Position numbers and translations under genes: made by a program
Origin: JANQKX01 sp039028695
Lineage (GTDB): Bacteria > Pseudomonadota > Alphaproteobacteria > Kiloniellales > Kiloniellaceae
DNA length: 64,000 nt
NCBI GenBank assembly: GCA_039028695.1
Contig: JBCCHN010000013.1
Span: forward strand, 1-64,000
Direction of reading: 5' to 3'
Part shown: positions 33,784 through 41,517 of the stretch, one piece after another
How the letters are laid out: every line of letters starts with the position of its first letter
Position numbering within the stretch: the stretch's first letter is position 1
The notes under the pieces: generated by a model
The model's input: only the letters and a program-made list of their open reading frames with translations
What the model was told of the DNA's origin: nothing
Database searches by the model: none

Positions 33784-34566
33784 TTACAGGTTGGTGGCGA
33801 TTTGCATCATTTCATCGGAGCTTTCGATGACTTTCGAGTTCATCTCATAAGCCCGCTGGGCGGTGATCAGGTTGGTGATCTCCTGCACAACGTTCACGTT
33901 CGATCCCTCTAGGGCACCCTGTTGAATGGTGCCAAAGCCCGCGGTACCGGGCGCCGCAACAGAGGCTTGACCCGAGGCAGGTGTTTCCAAAAAGAGGTTG
34001 CCGCCGATGGCTTCAAGTCCGGCCTCGTTGGCAAAATTGGCAATTTCGAGCTGACCGACTTGGCTGGAGTTCACCTGGCCGTCAATCTCGGCAAAAACTT
34101 GGCCGCTGGCGTTGATGGAGATGGAGACTGCATCGCTGGGTACGGTGATGCCCGGCTGAACGATATAGCCGTCACTGGTCACCAGGTCGCCGGTGGGGCT
34201 CAGTTGGAAGGCGCCCGAGCGGGTATAGGCGGTCTCGCCGGTGGGGGTCTCCACCAGGAAGTAGCCTTGACCGTTAATCGCCAAATCAAGCGGATTATCG
34301 GTGATGGTAAGGCTGCCCTGCTCGGTGATCCGGTACACGGCGGCCGGTTCAACGCCCAGGCCAAGTTGGATGCCCGTGGGCTCGATGGTGCCCGTGTCCG
34401 AGGAGTCCGAGCCCACGCGGACCAGGTTCTCGTATAAAAGGTCCTGGAATTCGGCCCGCTGGCGCTTGAAGCCAGTGGTGTTCATGTTGGCTATGTTGTT
34501 GGAAATTACTTCCACATTGAGCTGCTGGGCCAGCATGCCCGTGGCGCCGATAGATAGGGAACTCAT
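33784..34566 (-). CDS. flgG: FlgG, distal rod protein
   Basis: 260 residues, usual length. MLAQQLNVEVISNNIANMNTTGFKR at the N terminus and SNVNVVQEITNLITAQRAYEMNSKVIESSDEMMQIA at the C terminus are typical. Follows flgF by 15 bases. Confidence 0.97.
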   Translation of the reverse strand: MSSLSIGATGMLAQQLNVEVISNNIANMNTTGFKRQRAEFQDLLYENLVRVGSDSSDTGTIEPTGIQLGLGVEPAAVYRITEQGSLTITDNPLDLAINGQGYFLVETPTGETAYTRSGAFQLSPTGDLVTSDGYIVQPGITVPSDAVSISINASGQVFAEIDGQVNSSQVGQLEIANFANEAGLEAIGGNLFLETPASGQASVAAPGTAGFGTIQQGALEGSNVNVVQEITNLITAQRAYEMNSKVIESSDEMMQIATNL

Positions 34567-34581
34567 GGCTTTACTTCCTCA

Positions 34582-35310
34582 TTAAACCGCTTGGCTGCCG
34601 CCCAGTTGGCGGATGGCCTGGCGTTGACGTTCATCTTCTTGCTTGATCATTTTGGAGACCGATGTGTAACCGCGCATGGCCTCCATCATTCGAGTGATCT
34701 CAGATATGCCGTTCACGTTCGAGCCCTCGAGCATGCCCTGCAGCAACTCGGCGCCGACGGCTTCCTCGGGCGCCTGGTCGCCGGCGTCATAAAGGCCGCC
34801 CGCCATCTTTTGCAGTGCGTTTTCCTGCTCGAATTTCACCATTTTAATGCGGCCCAGGGAGCCCTCGCCGGCGGAGATGGTCCCATCTCGGGAAATCTTG
34901 ATGGATTGGCTGTTCCCCGGAATGATAATCGGGGTTTCTTGATCGCTCATGACCGGGTGGCCGTGCTGGGTCACCAATTCACCGTCCGAATTCAGACGGA
35001 AGGCCCCGTTGCGGGTGTAGCGCGCGCCCAGCTCCGTCTCTACCTCGAAGTAGGCGTCGCCCGCAATGGCCAGGTCCAGGCTGTTGGAGGTTTCGAACTT
35101 CTTGCCCTCGGTGAGGTCGCGAATAAGGCCGATGTCCTGGGCGAAGGAGATCTGCTCGCCGCTGTCGGTTTCACGAAGGTATTCGACAAAGGCCACTGTC
35201 TCGGATTTGTAGGCATTGGTGCTGAGGTTCGCCAAGTTGTTGGCGATGACCTTGATCTCACGCGAGACCGCCATTTGGCGTGACAGGGCAATATGACCGG
35301 AATTTTCCAT
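34582..35310 (-). CDS. flgF: FlgF, proximal rod protein
   Basis: 242 residues. LSRQMAVSREIKVIANNLANLSTNAYKSE and GSNVNGISEITRMMEAMRGYTSV, rod-family D0 helices. First gene of the unit, about 60 bases below the predicted sigma-54 start. Confidence 0.96.
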   Translation of the reverse strand: MENSGHIALSRQMAVSREIKVIANNLANLSTNAYKSETVAFVEYLRETDSGEQISFAQDIGLIRDLTEGKKFETSNSLDLAIAGDAYFEVETELGARYTRNGAFRLNSDGELVTQHGHPVMSDQETPIIIPGNSQSIKISRDGTISAGEGSLGRIKMVKFEQENALQKMAGGLYDAGDQAPEEAVGAELLQGMLEGSNVNGISEITRMMEAMRGYTSVSKMIKQEDERQRQAIRQLGGSQAV

Positions 35311-35379
35311 AGCTAGCCGTATCTGTTATCGATCGAATGGAGGACAACGGTGCAAGTGCTATCGTCCCGCAACATCCTA

Positions 35380-35396
35380 TGCAGACCCTGTGCCAA
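35380..35396 (-). promoter_or_regulatory. sigma-54 promoter for flgF operon
   Basis: Minus strand TTGGCACAGGGTCTGCA; near-perfect -24 half and exact 12-base GG to GC spacing. Predicted start near 35369. Confidence 0.9.
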
Positions 35397-35468
35397 GTTA
35401 GGATTTTAGTTAAATCAATGGGTTATAGTATGTAGTCCGGTCCTTCCCCAGGGCAGGTCGGGTTATTT

Positions 35469-35495
35469 GGCAGGCCTTGCCCGGCAAAAATTACC
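35469..35495. promoter_or_regulatory. two FlbD-type elements for flgF operon
   Basis: GGCAGGCCTTGCC at 35469-35481 and GGCAAAAATTACC at 35483-35495, side by side, about 100-125 bases upstream of the predicted flgF start. They could also act on the divergent fliL unit. Confidence 0.6.
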
Positions 35496-35600
35496 GCTGG
35501 GGCGGATCGGGCCGCCAATCGAGAGACTTCAACAAGATATTAACCATCACGACCTAGTCTATCCCTAGAAAAGCTTTTCAAATGACAGGGGTTTTGAGTT

Positions 35601-36137
35601 ATGGCCGATCAGGCGGTTGCTGAAGATCTGGGTGGTGATGTCGAGGTCGAAGCCACCAAGAAAAAAGGGCTTTCGGGCAAAAAACTGGTTCTTTTCATTG
35701 TGTTGCCGCTGCTGTTAATTATTGGCGGTGCGGCAGGGGCTTATTTTGCCGGCCTTTTGGACCCCCTTTTGGGCGTTCAGGAAGAGATGGCCGACCAAGA
35801 GCGCCTTCCCGACGTTGTCGAGACCACACCCTCTGCTTACTACGATTTGCCCGAAATGCTGGTCAATCTGAACACGGGCGGGGGCCGCAAGGCCAGTTAC
35901 TTGAAAATCACCATCTCGCTTGAGTTGTCTGACGAAGAGCACATCATACAGCTGGAACAGGTGTTGCCCCGCGTGATTGACAATTTCCAGGTCTATCTGC
36001 GTGAGCTTCGTGTCGACGACTTGAAGGGCTCCGCTGGTTTACAGCGCTTGCGTGAGGAACTGCTCCTAAGGGTCAGCGCGACCTTGCCCGAGGGTGTTGT
36101 GCGCGATGTCCTCTTTAAAGAGATGCTGGTGCAATAG
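35601..36137 (+). CDS. fliL: FliL, stator-associated protein
   Basis: 178 residues. Basic cytoplasmic N terminus, one membrane helix (about 31-52, LVLFIVLPLLLIIGGAAGAYF) and a periplasmic domain with LPEMLVNLNTGGGRKASYLKI and an ending RDVLFKEMLVQ typical of FliL. FliL forms rings around stators and supports torque. First of the fliL-fliM-DUF6468-motE group; its promoter was not identified. Confidence 0.94.
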   Translation: MADQAVAEDLGGDVEVEATKKKGLSGKKLVLFIVLPLLLIIGGAAGAYFAGLLDPLLGVQEEMADQERLPDVVETTPSAYYDLPEMLVNLNTGGGRKASYLKITISLELSDEEHIIQLEQVLPRVIDNFQVYLRELRVDDLKGSAGLQRLREELLLRVSATLPEGVVRDVLFKEMLVQ

Positions 36138-36211
36138 GCACCACGATTTGAGGCGGACCTCTCCTAGTGGTCCGCCGAGGCCAATTCACAAAAACAGGGT
36201 ATGCGACAAAT

Positions 36212-37324
36212 ATGTCGGACGAAACTGAAATGGAACAGGAGCCCGAAGTCGACGAAGCCGCCATGTTGGCCGAATGGGAAGCCATGGCGGAAGAGGGCGA
36301 AGACGGGGGCGGCGATGCGGACGATGAGGGCGACGGTACGACCCTGCACGGTGGCACGGCCCGGGTTCTGGACCAAAGCGAAATCGACTCCCTCTTGGGT
36401 GTGGACGGGGCTGGTGCCGGTGACGGGGACACCTCCGGGATCCACGCCATTCTTAACTCGGCGTTGGTTTCCTACGAGCGTCTTCCAATGCTGGAAGTGG
36501 TCTTTGACCGCCTCGTGCGCATGATGTCCACATCGTTGCGCAATTTCACTTCCGACAATGTGGACGTGAGTTTGGACAATATCACATCGGCCCGTTTTGG
36601 CGACTATCTCAATTCCATCCCCTTGCCCGCCATGCTGGCGGTCTTCAAGGCCGAGGAGTGGGACAACCATGGCTTGATGGCTGTCGACAGTGCGCTGATC
36701 TATTCGATCGTCGATGTTCTTTTGGGCGGTCGGAGGGGCACGGCGGCCATGCGGATCGAGGGACGTCCCTATACGACCATTGAGCGCAACCTAGTAGAGC
36801 GCATGATCCATGTGGTTTTGGCGGATCTGTCCGCAGCCTTTGATCCCTTGGCTGCAGTTACTTTCCGCTTTGACCGTTTGGAGACAAACCCCCGCTTCGC
36901 CACCATTGCCCGTCAGGCCAATGCAGCGATTGTGGTGACACTACGCATCGACATGGAAGATCGAGGTGGGCGGATCGAGCTGCTTATCCCCTATGCCACC
37001 CTGGAGCCCGTCCGCGAGCTTTTGCTACAGATGTTCATGGGCGAAAAATTTGGTCGCGATTCGATCTGGGAAAGCCACTTAACCTCGGAGCTTTGGCAGA
37101 CCGAGATTGGGTTGCAGGCCGTGTTGGACCAAGTGGAAGTTCCCCTGGGCGATATCTTGTGTTGGCAGCAAGGTAGCCGACTGGAACTTAACTGTACCCC
37201 TGATTCCCAGGTTTTGATGCGTTGCGGCGATGTCACCATGTTCAATGGCGTCATGGGGCGAAAGTCCGGCCACATCGCAGTCAAGGTCTCGGACAAGCTT
37301 TCTTCCGATAAAGGAATTAGTTGA
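36212..37324 (+). CDS. fliM: FliM, C-ring switch protein that binds CheY-P
   Basis: 370 residues from ATG 36212. The CheY-P docking motif LDQSEIDSLLG is at residues 53-63, placed after an unusually long acidic leader instead of at the extreme N terminus. The middle domain (about 80-270) and C-terminal SpoA domain (GDILCWQQGSRLELNCTPDSQVLMRC) are normal. The ribosome site is weak for any start; an in-frame upstream start at 36167 is possible. TGA overlaps the next ATG (TGATG). Confidence 0.95.
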   Translation: MSDETEMEQEPEVDEAAMLAEWEAMAEEGEDGGGDADDEGDGTTLHGGTARVLDQSEIDSLLGVDGAGAGDGDTSGIHAILNSALVSYERLPMLEVVFDRLVRMMSTSLRNFTSDNVDVSLDNITSARFGDYLNSIPLPAMLAVFKAEEWDNHGLMAVDSALIYSIVDVLLGGRRGTAAMRIEGRPYTTIERNLVERMIHVVLADLSAAFDPLAAVTFRFDRLETNPRFATIARQANAAIVVTLRIDMEDRGGRIELLIPYATLEPVRELLLQMFMGEKFGRDSIWESHLTSELWQTEIGLQAVLDQVEVPLGDILCWQQGSRLELNCTPDSQVLMRCGDVTMFNGVMGRKSGHIAVKVSDKLSSDKGIS

Positions 37325-37887
37325 TGGCAGAAGGATTCTCCTATCTGGTGGACGGCATCATTATTTTGTTTTTGGCCGTCACGATCGTCTATGCGGTTAT
37401 CCTAAACCGCAAGTTGGCTACCTTGCGAAACGCAAAAGAGGAAATGGAGGCTCTTTTCAAGACCTTCACGGACTCAACGAACAAGGCCGGCGAAGGACTG
37501 GGAACTTTGAGGGACACAGCGGATGGCGCGGGCCAACAGCTCCAAGAGGCTATCCACTCGGCAAACCGCCTAGCAGACGATCTCGCCTATCTTGCTAAAA
37601 AGGGCGAGATTATTGCCGATCGCCTCGATCAAAGTTCGGCCGCCGCACGGCATACCGAGTCCCAATTGAAGGAGACTGAGTTTGCCCGGACGGGAGCGGC
37701 GCCAACGGCGGAACGCCCGGATGTCACGCCCTTCTTGAAGGCGCTGAGCGAAAAGCAAGCCGGTAAATCCGGTCCCATGGGCAGTCGCACCGGTCAAGCC
37801 GACGGTCCCGATCCACAAGAGGACGCGGGCCCGCAGCGCTCGCCGGAGGAAAGTGCCCTTCTAAAAGCGCTGCAAGGCATGCGCTAA
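37324..37887 (+). CDS. DUF6468-like membrane protein of flagellar loci
   Basis: 187 residues. One N-terminal membrane helix (about 5-25, YLVDGIIILFLAVTIVYAVILNRKL), then a long helical region LRNAKEEMEALFKTFTDSTNKAGEGLGTLRDTADGAGQQLQEAIHSAN reminiscent of methyl-accepting or tape-like coiled coils, and a charged disordered tail. The family assignment is from memory. It overlaps fliM by one base and precedes the MotE-like gene, so a role around the switch or stator is plausible; function unknown. Confidence 0.7.
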   Translation: MAEGFSYLVDGIIILFLAVTIVYAVILNRKLATLRNAKEEMEALFKTFTDSTNKAGEGLGTLRDTADGAGQQLQEAIHSANRLADDLAYLAKKGEIIADRLDQSSAAARHTESQLKETEFARTGAAPTAERPDVTPFLKALSEKQAGKSGPMGSRTGQADGPDPQEDAGPQRSPEESALLKALQGMR

Positions 37888-37925
37888 GAGGCAAAACGGG
37901 TAAAGACCAGTAAAAAAATAGTCTC

Positions 37926-38747
37926 ATGAAAATTTGGATACCAAAGATAAGACTGCTGCCTGCCCTGATCGGCGTTGCCGCCCTGGTGGCGCTTGCCAAA
38001 GGGGGTAGCCTCTGGCTGGAAATCGACCCTGCCGATGAAGCCAGAGCCCAATCGGAACAGGAAACAGTCTCCAGCGCCGAGAGCCAAGTGGCCAGCGAAG
38101 GGGCCGGTGATGGCCAGCAAACGACCGCTGCCGACCAGATCGGTGGACAGGTAGCAGCCCTGCCTGATCAGTCAAAGGCCGTAGAGGACAGCTCATCCGA
38201 TCAAGAGGCACTGGCGGAAAGCGAAGATGTCCTGCCCCTGGATCCGAGGAGCGTGCCGCCGCAAGCCGTCGAGCCGATTAGCCCCACGCCTGATTTCCAA
38301 ATGGCGGAGCTCCCGACCGATCCCTTCGCCCTGACCGACCAGGAAATCGATGTTTTACAGACCTTGGCCCAGCGTCGAGAAGAGCTGGATCAACGCGCCC
38401 GCTCCATTGAGGAACGGGAGATCATGCTGTCTGCCGCGGAGGTGCGCATCGATGAAAAGGTCGCGGAGTTGGAGGACCTTAAAGAGTCCATTGAAGGCCT
38501 TCTGGCCCAATACGACTTGAAGGCGGATGAGCAAATCCTCAGCCTTGTAAAGATCTATGGCAGCATGAAGCCAAAAGACGCAGCCCGGATCTTCAATGAA
38601 CTAGAGATGCCCGTTTTAATTGAAGTTATGGATCAGATGAAGGAACGGTCATCTGCTGCGATCTTGGCCGAGATGGAGCCGCGCCGCGCCAAGGCCGTGA
38701 CCTTGGAATTGGCGCAACGTGATTCCCTGCCTTTGGCCCGTGAATGA
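37926..38747 (+). CDS. MotE-like protein (MgtE N-domain type)
   Basis: 273 residues. N-terminal membrane anchor or signal (about 8-28), an acidic Gln/Ser-rich linker, a coiled coil (about 145-195) and a C-terminal block LVKIYGSMKPKDAARIFNELEMPVLIEVMDQMKERSSAAILAEMEP that fits the MgtE-N fold. This architecture is that of MotE, described in Sinorhizobium as a periplasmic chaperone of MotC needed for motility. Here a large periplasmic protein lies 2.8 kb downstream (41514) and is a candidate client. Confidence 0.7.
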   Translation: MKIWIPKIRLLPALIGVAALVALAKGGSLWLEIDPADEARAQSEQETVSSAESQVASEGAGDGQQTTAADQIGGQVAALPDQSKAVEDSSSDQEALAESEDVLPLDPRSVPPQAVEPISPTPDFQMAELPTDPFALTDQEIDVLQTLAQRREELDQRARSIEEREIMLSAAEVRIDEKVAELEDLKESIEGLLAQYDLKADEQILSLVKIYGSMKPKDAARIFNELEMPVLIEVMDQMKERSSAAILAEMEPRRAKAVTLELAQRDSLPLARE

Positions 38748-38878
38748 ACTTTTGCCTCGACACGGCTATTTTTAAGCCCCTAAGGGCAAACCTTTTACAG
38801 TGTCTTAACCGACATTGGTTAGGTTTTCGGTAGGTCCGGGGAGGGTCCGGAGAAGCACCGGAATTAAGGAGTAAGGTG

Positions 38879-39265
38879 ATGTCAGTCGATAAAAACATTC
38901 CCATTCTCATCGTTGATGACTACAAGACGATGCTGCGGATTATTCGCAATCTCTTGAAGCAATTGGATTTCAACAATGTGGATGAAGCCACGGATGGTTC
39001 CATGGCGCTGCAGAAGTTGCGTGAAAAGAACTACGGCCTGGTTATCTCCGACTGGAATATGGAGCCCATGAGCGGCATGCAACTTTTAACAGAAGTACGT
39101 GCCGACTTGAAGTTGAAGGACCTGCCCTTCATCATGGTCACTGCAGAGAGTAAGACCGAGAACGTGGTTGCGGCTAAACAGGCCGGTGTCAACAACTACA
39201 TCGTCAAGCCCTTTAATGCGGCTACCTTGAAGAGCAAGCTTTCCGCCGTATTGGGCAATTTCTAA
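38879..39265 (+). CDS. cheY: CheY, chemotaxis response regulator
   Basis: 128 residues, one receiver domain. Acidic pair in ILIVDDYKTM (Asp12/13 region), phospho-Asp in VISDWNMEPMSG, Thr in MVTAES and Lys in VKPFN are all present. AAGGAG before the ATG at 38879. Sequence is nearest to the CheY group whose receivers bind FliM directly. cheZ follows 56 bases later, so phosphatase and regulator are co-expressed; no cheA, cheW or receptor gene is in this window. Confidence 0.95.
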   Translation: MSVDKNIPILIVDDYKTMLRIIRNLLKQLDFNNVDEATDGSMALQKLREKNYGLVISDWNMEPMSGMQLLTEVRADLKLKDLPFIMVTAESKTENVVAAKQAGVNNYIVKPFNAATLKSKLSAVLGNF

Positions 39266-39321
39266 GGCGGCATTTCCGCCTAAGAGCTGGTTCGTAAATT
39301 CATCAGCGAAGGGTGCATGGC

Positions 39322-40011
39322 ATGACCTCTCTTGCGATCGATCAAGAGATCGAAGAACGCCTCGCCGACATGGATTTGGAAGCGGGGGGATTGGACGCGC
39401 GCGAGCTGATTGCCCTGCTCTCGGACATTAAAGGCCGGTTGGGGCAAAATGAAGGTGGGGCCGGATCTGCTCCACCCCAACGCACAGATATGCGCGAGCT
39501 TTGCCATGAGTTGACGGACCTGGCCGGTTACATTGCCAACGCACGGGCCGAAATTTCCGAGATCCGGCCGGATGAGATTACCGATGAGCATCTACCCATG
39601 GTCGCCGATGAACTGGACGCCATCGTGGGTGCCACAGAACAGGCCACCAACAGAATATTTGAGGCTGTCGAAGGAATTGAGGCCTTGGCTGACCAGATGC
39701 CGCCCGAGGTGGCCGAGCAGGTCGTCGCTGGGGCGACTTCAGTCTACGAGGCTTGCGGCTTTCAAGACATCACCGGCCAACGGATTTCGAAGGTTGTCTC
39801 GGCCCTTAAGCAAGTTGAGGAAAAAGTAATCGCACTCAGGCAGACCTTCGGCCAAGCTGAAGCGTCCGACATGCCCAGCGCCGCCAAGGTCAGGAAGACC
39901 ACACCCAGTGGCGCGCCGGCCAGGCCTGATGAACATCTCTTGAATGGCCCGCAAATGGCCGAAGACGCCATCAGTCAGGACGACATTGACGCCTTGCTCG
40001 CCGTCGATTGA
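39322..40011 (+). CDS. cheZ: CheZ, CheY-P phosphatase
   Basis: 229 residues from ATG 39322 (AAGGG upstream; an in-frame GTG at 39313 is less likely). The catalytic helix carries ACGFQDITGQRISKVVSAL, where Asp and Gln of the DxxxQ motif are D-I-T-G-Q. The C-terminal tail after a linker is SQDDIDALLAVD, which closely resembles the FliM CheY-docking motif and should tether CheY-P. Followed 28 bases later by the first MotB-like gene. Confidence 0.92.
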   Translation: MTSLAIDQEIEERLADMDLEAGGLDARELIALLSDIKGRLGQNEGGAGSAPPQRTDMRELCHELTDLAGYIANARAEISEIRPDEITDEHLPMVADELDAIVGATEQATNRIFEAVEGIEALADQMPPEVAEQVVAGATSVYEACGFQDITGQRISKVVSALKQVEEKVIALRQTFGQAEASDMPSAAKVRKTTPSGAPARPDEHLLNGPQMAEDAISQDDIDALLAVD

Positions 40012-40039
40012 CGGCGCGTGAACTAAGGCTTGGTCAGAG

Positions 40040-40744
40040 ATGACCCCAGAGGCTCCGCTTCCATACGCCGTGACAGAAAAGCCGTCCCTTAAATGGGGTG
40101 ACGGCAATGCGATCGCATTACTAAGCCTCAAACTGCTGCTGCTTGCCTTTTTCATTCTGCTGAACGCCTTGTCGGCTTTGGAGGCCCACAAGGCCGAAGC
40201 TGTTTTGGAAAGCGTCAATAAGGCCTTTAGCGGACGCTTGGTGGTGCAAAGCAATTTCAGCCCGCAGGAAGCGGCCGCCGGGAACCTGGACGGCGCGCGC
40301 CTGATGATGGATGAGGTCGGTCAGCTCTTTGAGAGCATGTTGCCGGCGATCTATCGAGAAAAAACCTCAACGGGTGAGGTTCTGGTGATGGAGTTGCCGG
40401 CAGATTCGATTTTTAAACCGGGCAAGGTGGGTCTGCAGCCGGGCCGCGGGTTATTATTGGATCGCTTTGTTGCCGCCCTGAACACGGAACGGGATATTCC
40501 CATTTACTACGAGTTTGAGTTTCAACACGGTGGCCAAGGAATTGGTCAAGAAGAGCGCGACCTGATCGGCGCGCGGGCGGCCAGCATTGCTCAACAGTTC
40601 GTCAAACGCGGTGTGAACCGCAACGTGCTGTCCAGCGGCGTGGCCCCTATTGATAGCGAAAAGCTGCGCTTCGTCCTGCGGATCCAGGATGTCCCCTATG
40701 GTAGTTTATTCTTCCAACCCCTGGCGGCGGAGGGTCAACAGTGA
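40040..40744 (+). CDS. MotB-like protein lacking the ion-binding Asp
   Basis: 234 residues. Single N-terminal helix (about 24-47) with LLLLAFFILLNALSALE, the MotB plug region pattern, and a C-terminal OmpA/MotB-like domain of weak similarity (GARAASIAQQFVKRGVNRN). Aligned on the AFF motif, the position of the essential MotB Asp is Ser29, with Lys31 two residues on, so it cannot carry ions in the usual manner. It overlaps the next gene, a normal MotB, by four bases. It may form a mixed stator or a scaffold. A separate class of OmpA-family protein is the alternative. Confidence 0.65.
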   Translation: MTPEAPLPYAVTEKPSLKWGDGNAIALLSLKLLLLAFFILLNALSALEAHKAEAVLESVNKAFSGRLVVQSNFSPQEAAAGNLDGARLMMDEVGQLFESMLPAIYREKTSTGEVLVMELPADSIFKPGKVGLQPGRGLLLDRFVAALNTERDIPIYYEFEFQHGGQGIGQEERDLIGARAASIAQQFVKRGVNRNVLSSGVAPIDSEKLRFVLRIQDVPYGSLFFQPLAAEGQQ

Positions 40745-41517
40745 GCGAGGCTCCTCCGGCGACGATGGAAAGTGGCCCCTCGAAGCGACACCTTTTCGAA
40801 CTGGAGTCGGTCGAAGCAGCTGCTCCCGTTGAGGTTTCGAAAAATGGCCAGGTTTGGATTATCACCTTTACCGACTTGGTTGCTTTAATGCTGACTTTTT
40901 TTGTCCTCATGTTCTCCATGTCGCGCATCGACCAGGTGCAATGGCAGAACCTGACCGACGCTCTGTCACGCAGTTTGGACCAAATCGCCGAACCGCGGGA
41001 GCCCAAACCGGCCAAACAGTTAGATATCCAGCGTATCGCCTACCGGCCGGGTGGCGACTTGGATTATCTCTCCGCGGTGCTGGCCGACCATATGGCCGAT
41101 CATGATGCCTTGACGTCGGTCTTCCTGGCACGCCGAACGAGACAGCTCATTATCGCCTTGCCGTCCGAACTTTTGTTCAAGCAGGTCGAGGGCACGGAGG
41201 TGATTGACCCAGAGGGCCGGCGGGCGCTCTTTGTCATCGGCGGGCTGGTCGGCAAGCTGGGCAATCGCGTTGAGGTGGCGGGCCATCATTTGTCTGATCA
41301 AACCCGAAGCAAACGGTCCGATTGGTTGCAGTCCCTGCGCCGAGCCGAAATGGTGGCCGAGGTGCTGACAGCCACCGGCTATGACGAGACAATTCTGGTG
41401 CGAGGCTATGGTACCAGCCAGGACCACCAAATCGCCGATCTGGACGAAGAGCAATTTCAACGCCTGGCCGACCGGATCTATATCATCGTACACAGTGACG
41501 CGGGAGAGGCCCCATGA
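40741..41517 (+). CDS. motB: MotB-type stator protein
   Basis: 258 residues. Helix WIITFTDLVALMLTFFVLMFSM (39-60) with the ion-binding Asp45, then a plug and a C-terminal OmpA-like peptidoglycan-binding domain (about 140-255) with NRVEVAGHHLSDQ, SLRRAEMVAEVL and the closing DRIYIIVHSD. Start GTG overlaps the previous gene by four bases, and its stop overlaps the next ATG, so the three are translated together. motA lies at 9271. Confidence 0.88.
   Translation: MSEAPPATMESGPSKRHLFELESVEAAAPVEVSKNGQVWIITFTDLVALMLTFFVLMFSMSRIDQVQWQNLTDALSRSLDQIAEPREPKPAKQLDIQRIAYRPGGDLDYLSAVLADHMADHDALTSVFLARRTRQLIIALPSELLFKQVEGTEVIDPEGRRALFVIGGLVGKLGNRVEVAGHHLSDQTRSKRSDWLQSLRRAEMVAEVLTATGYDETILVRGYGTSQDHQIADLDEEQFQRLADRIYIIVHSDAGEAP

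Noticed and set aside
35499..35512. sigma-54-like GG-N10-GC upstream of fliL
   Set aside because: Correct spacing only by chance in a G-rich stretch; the -12 half reads GGGC.
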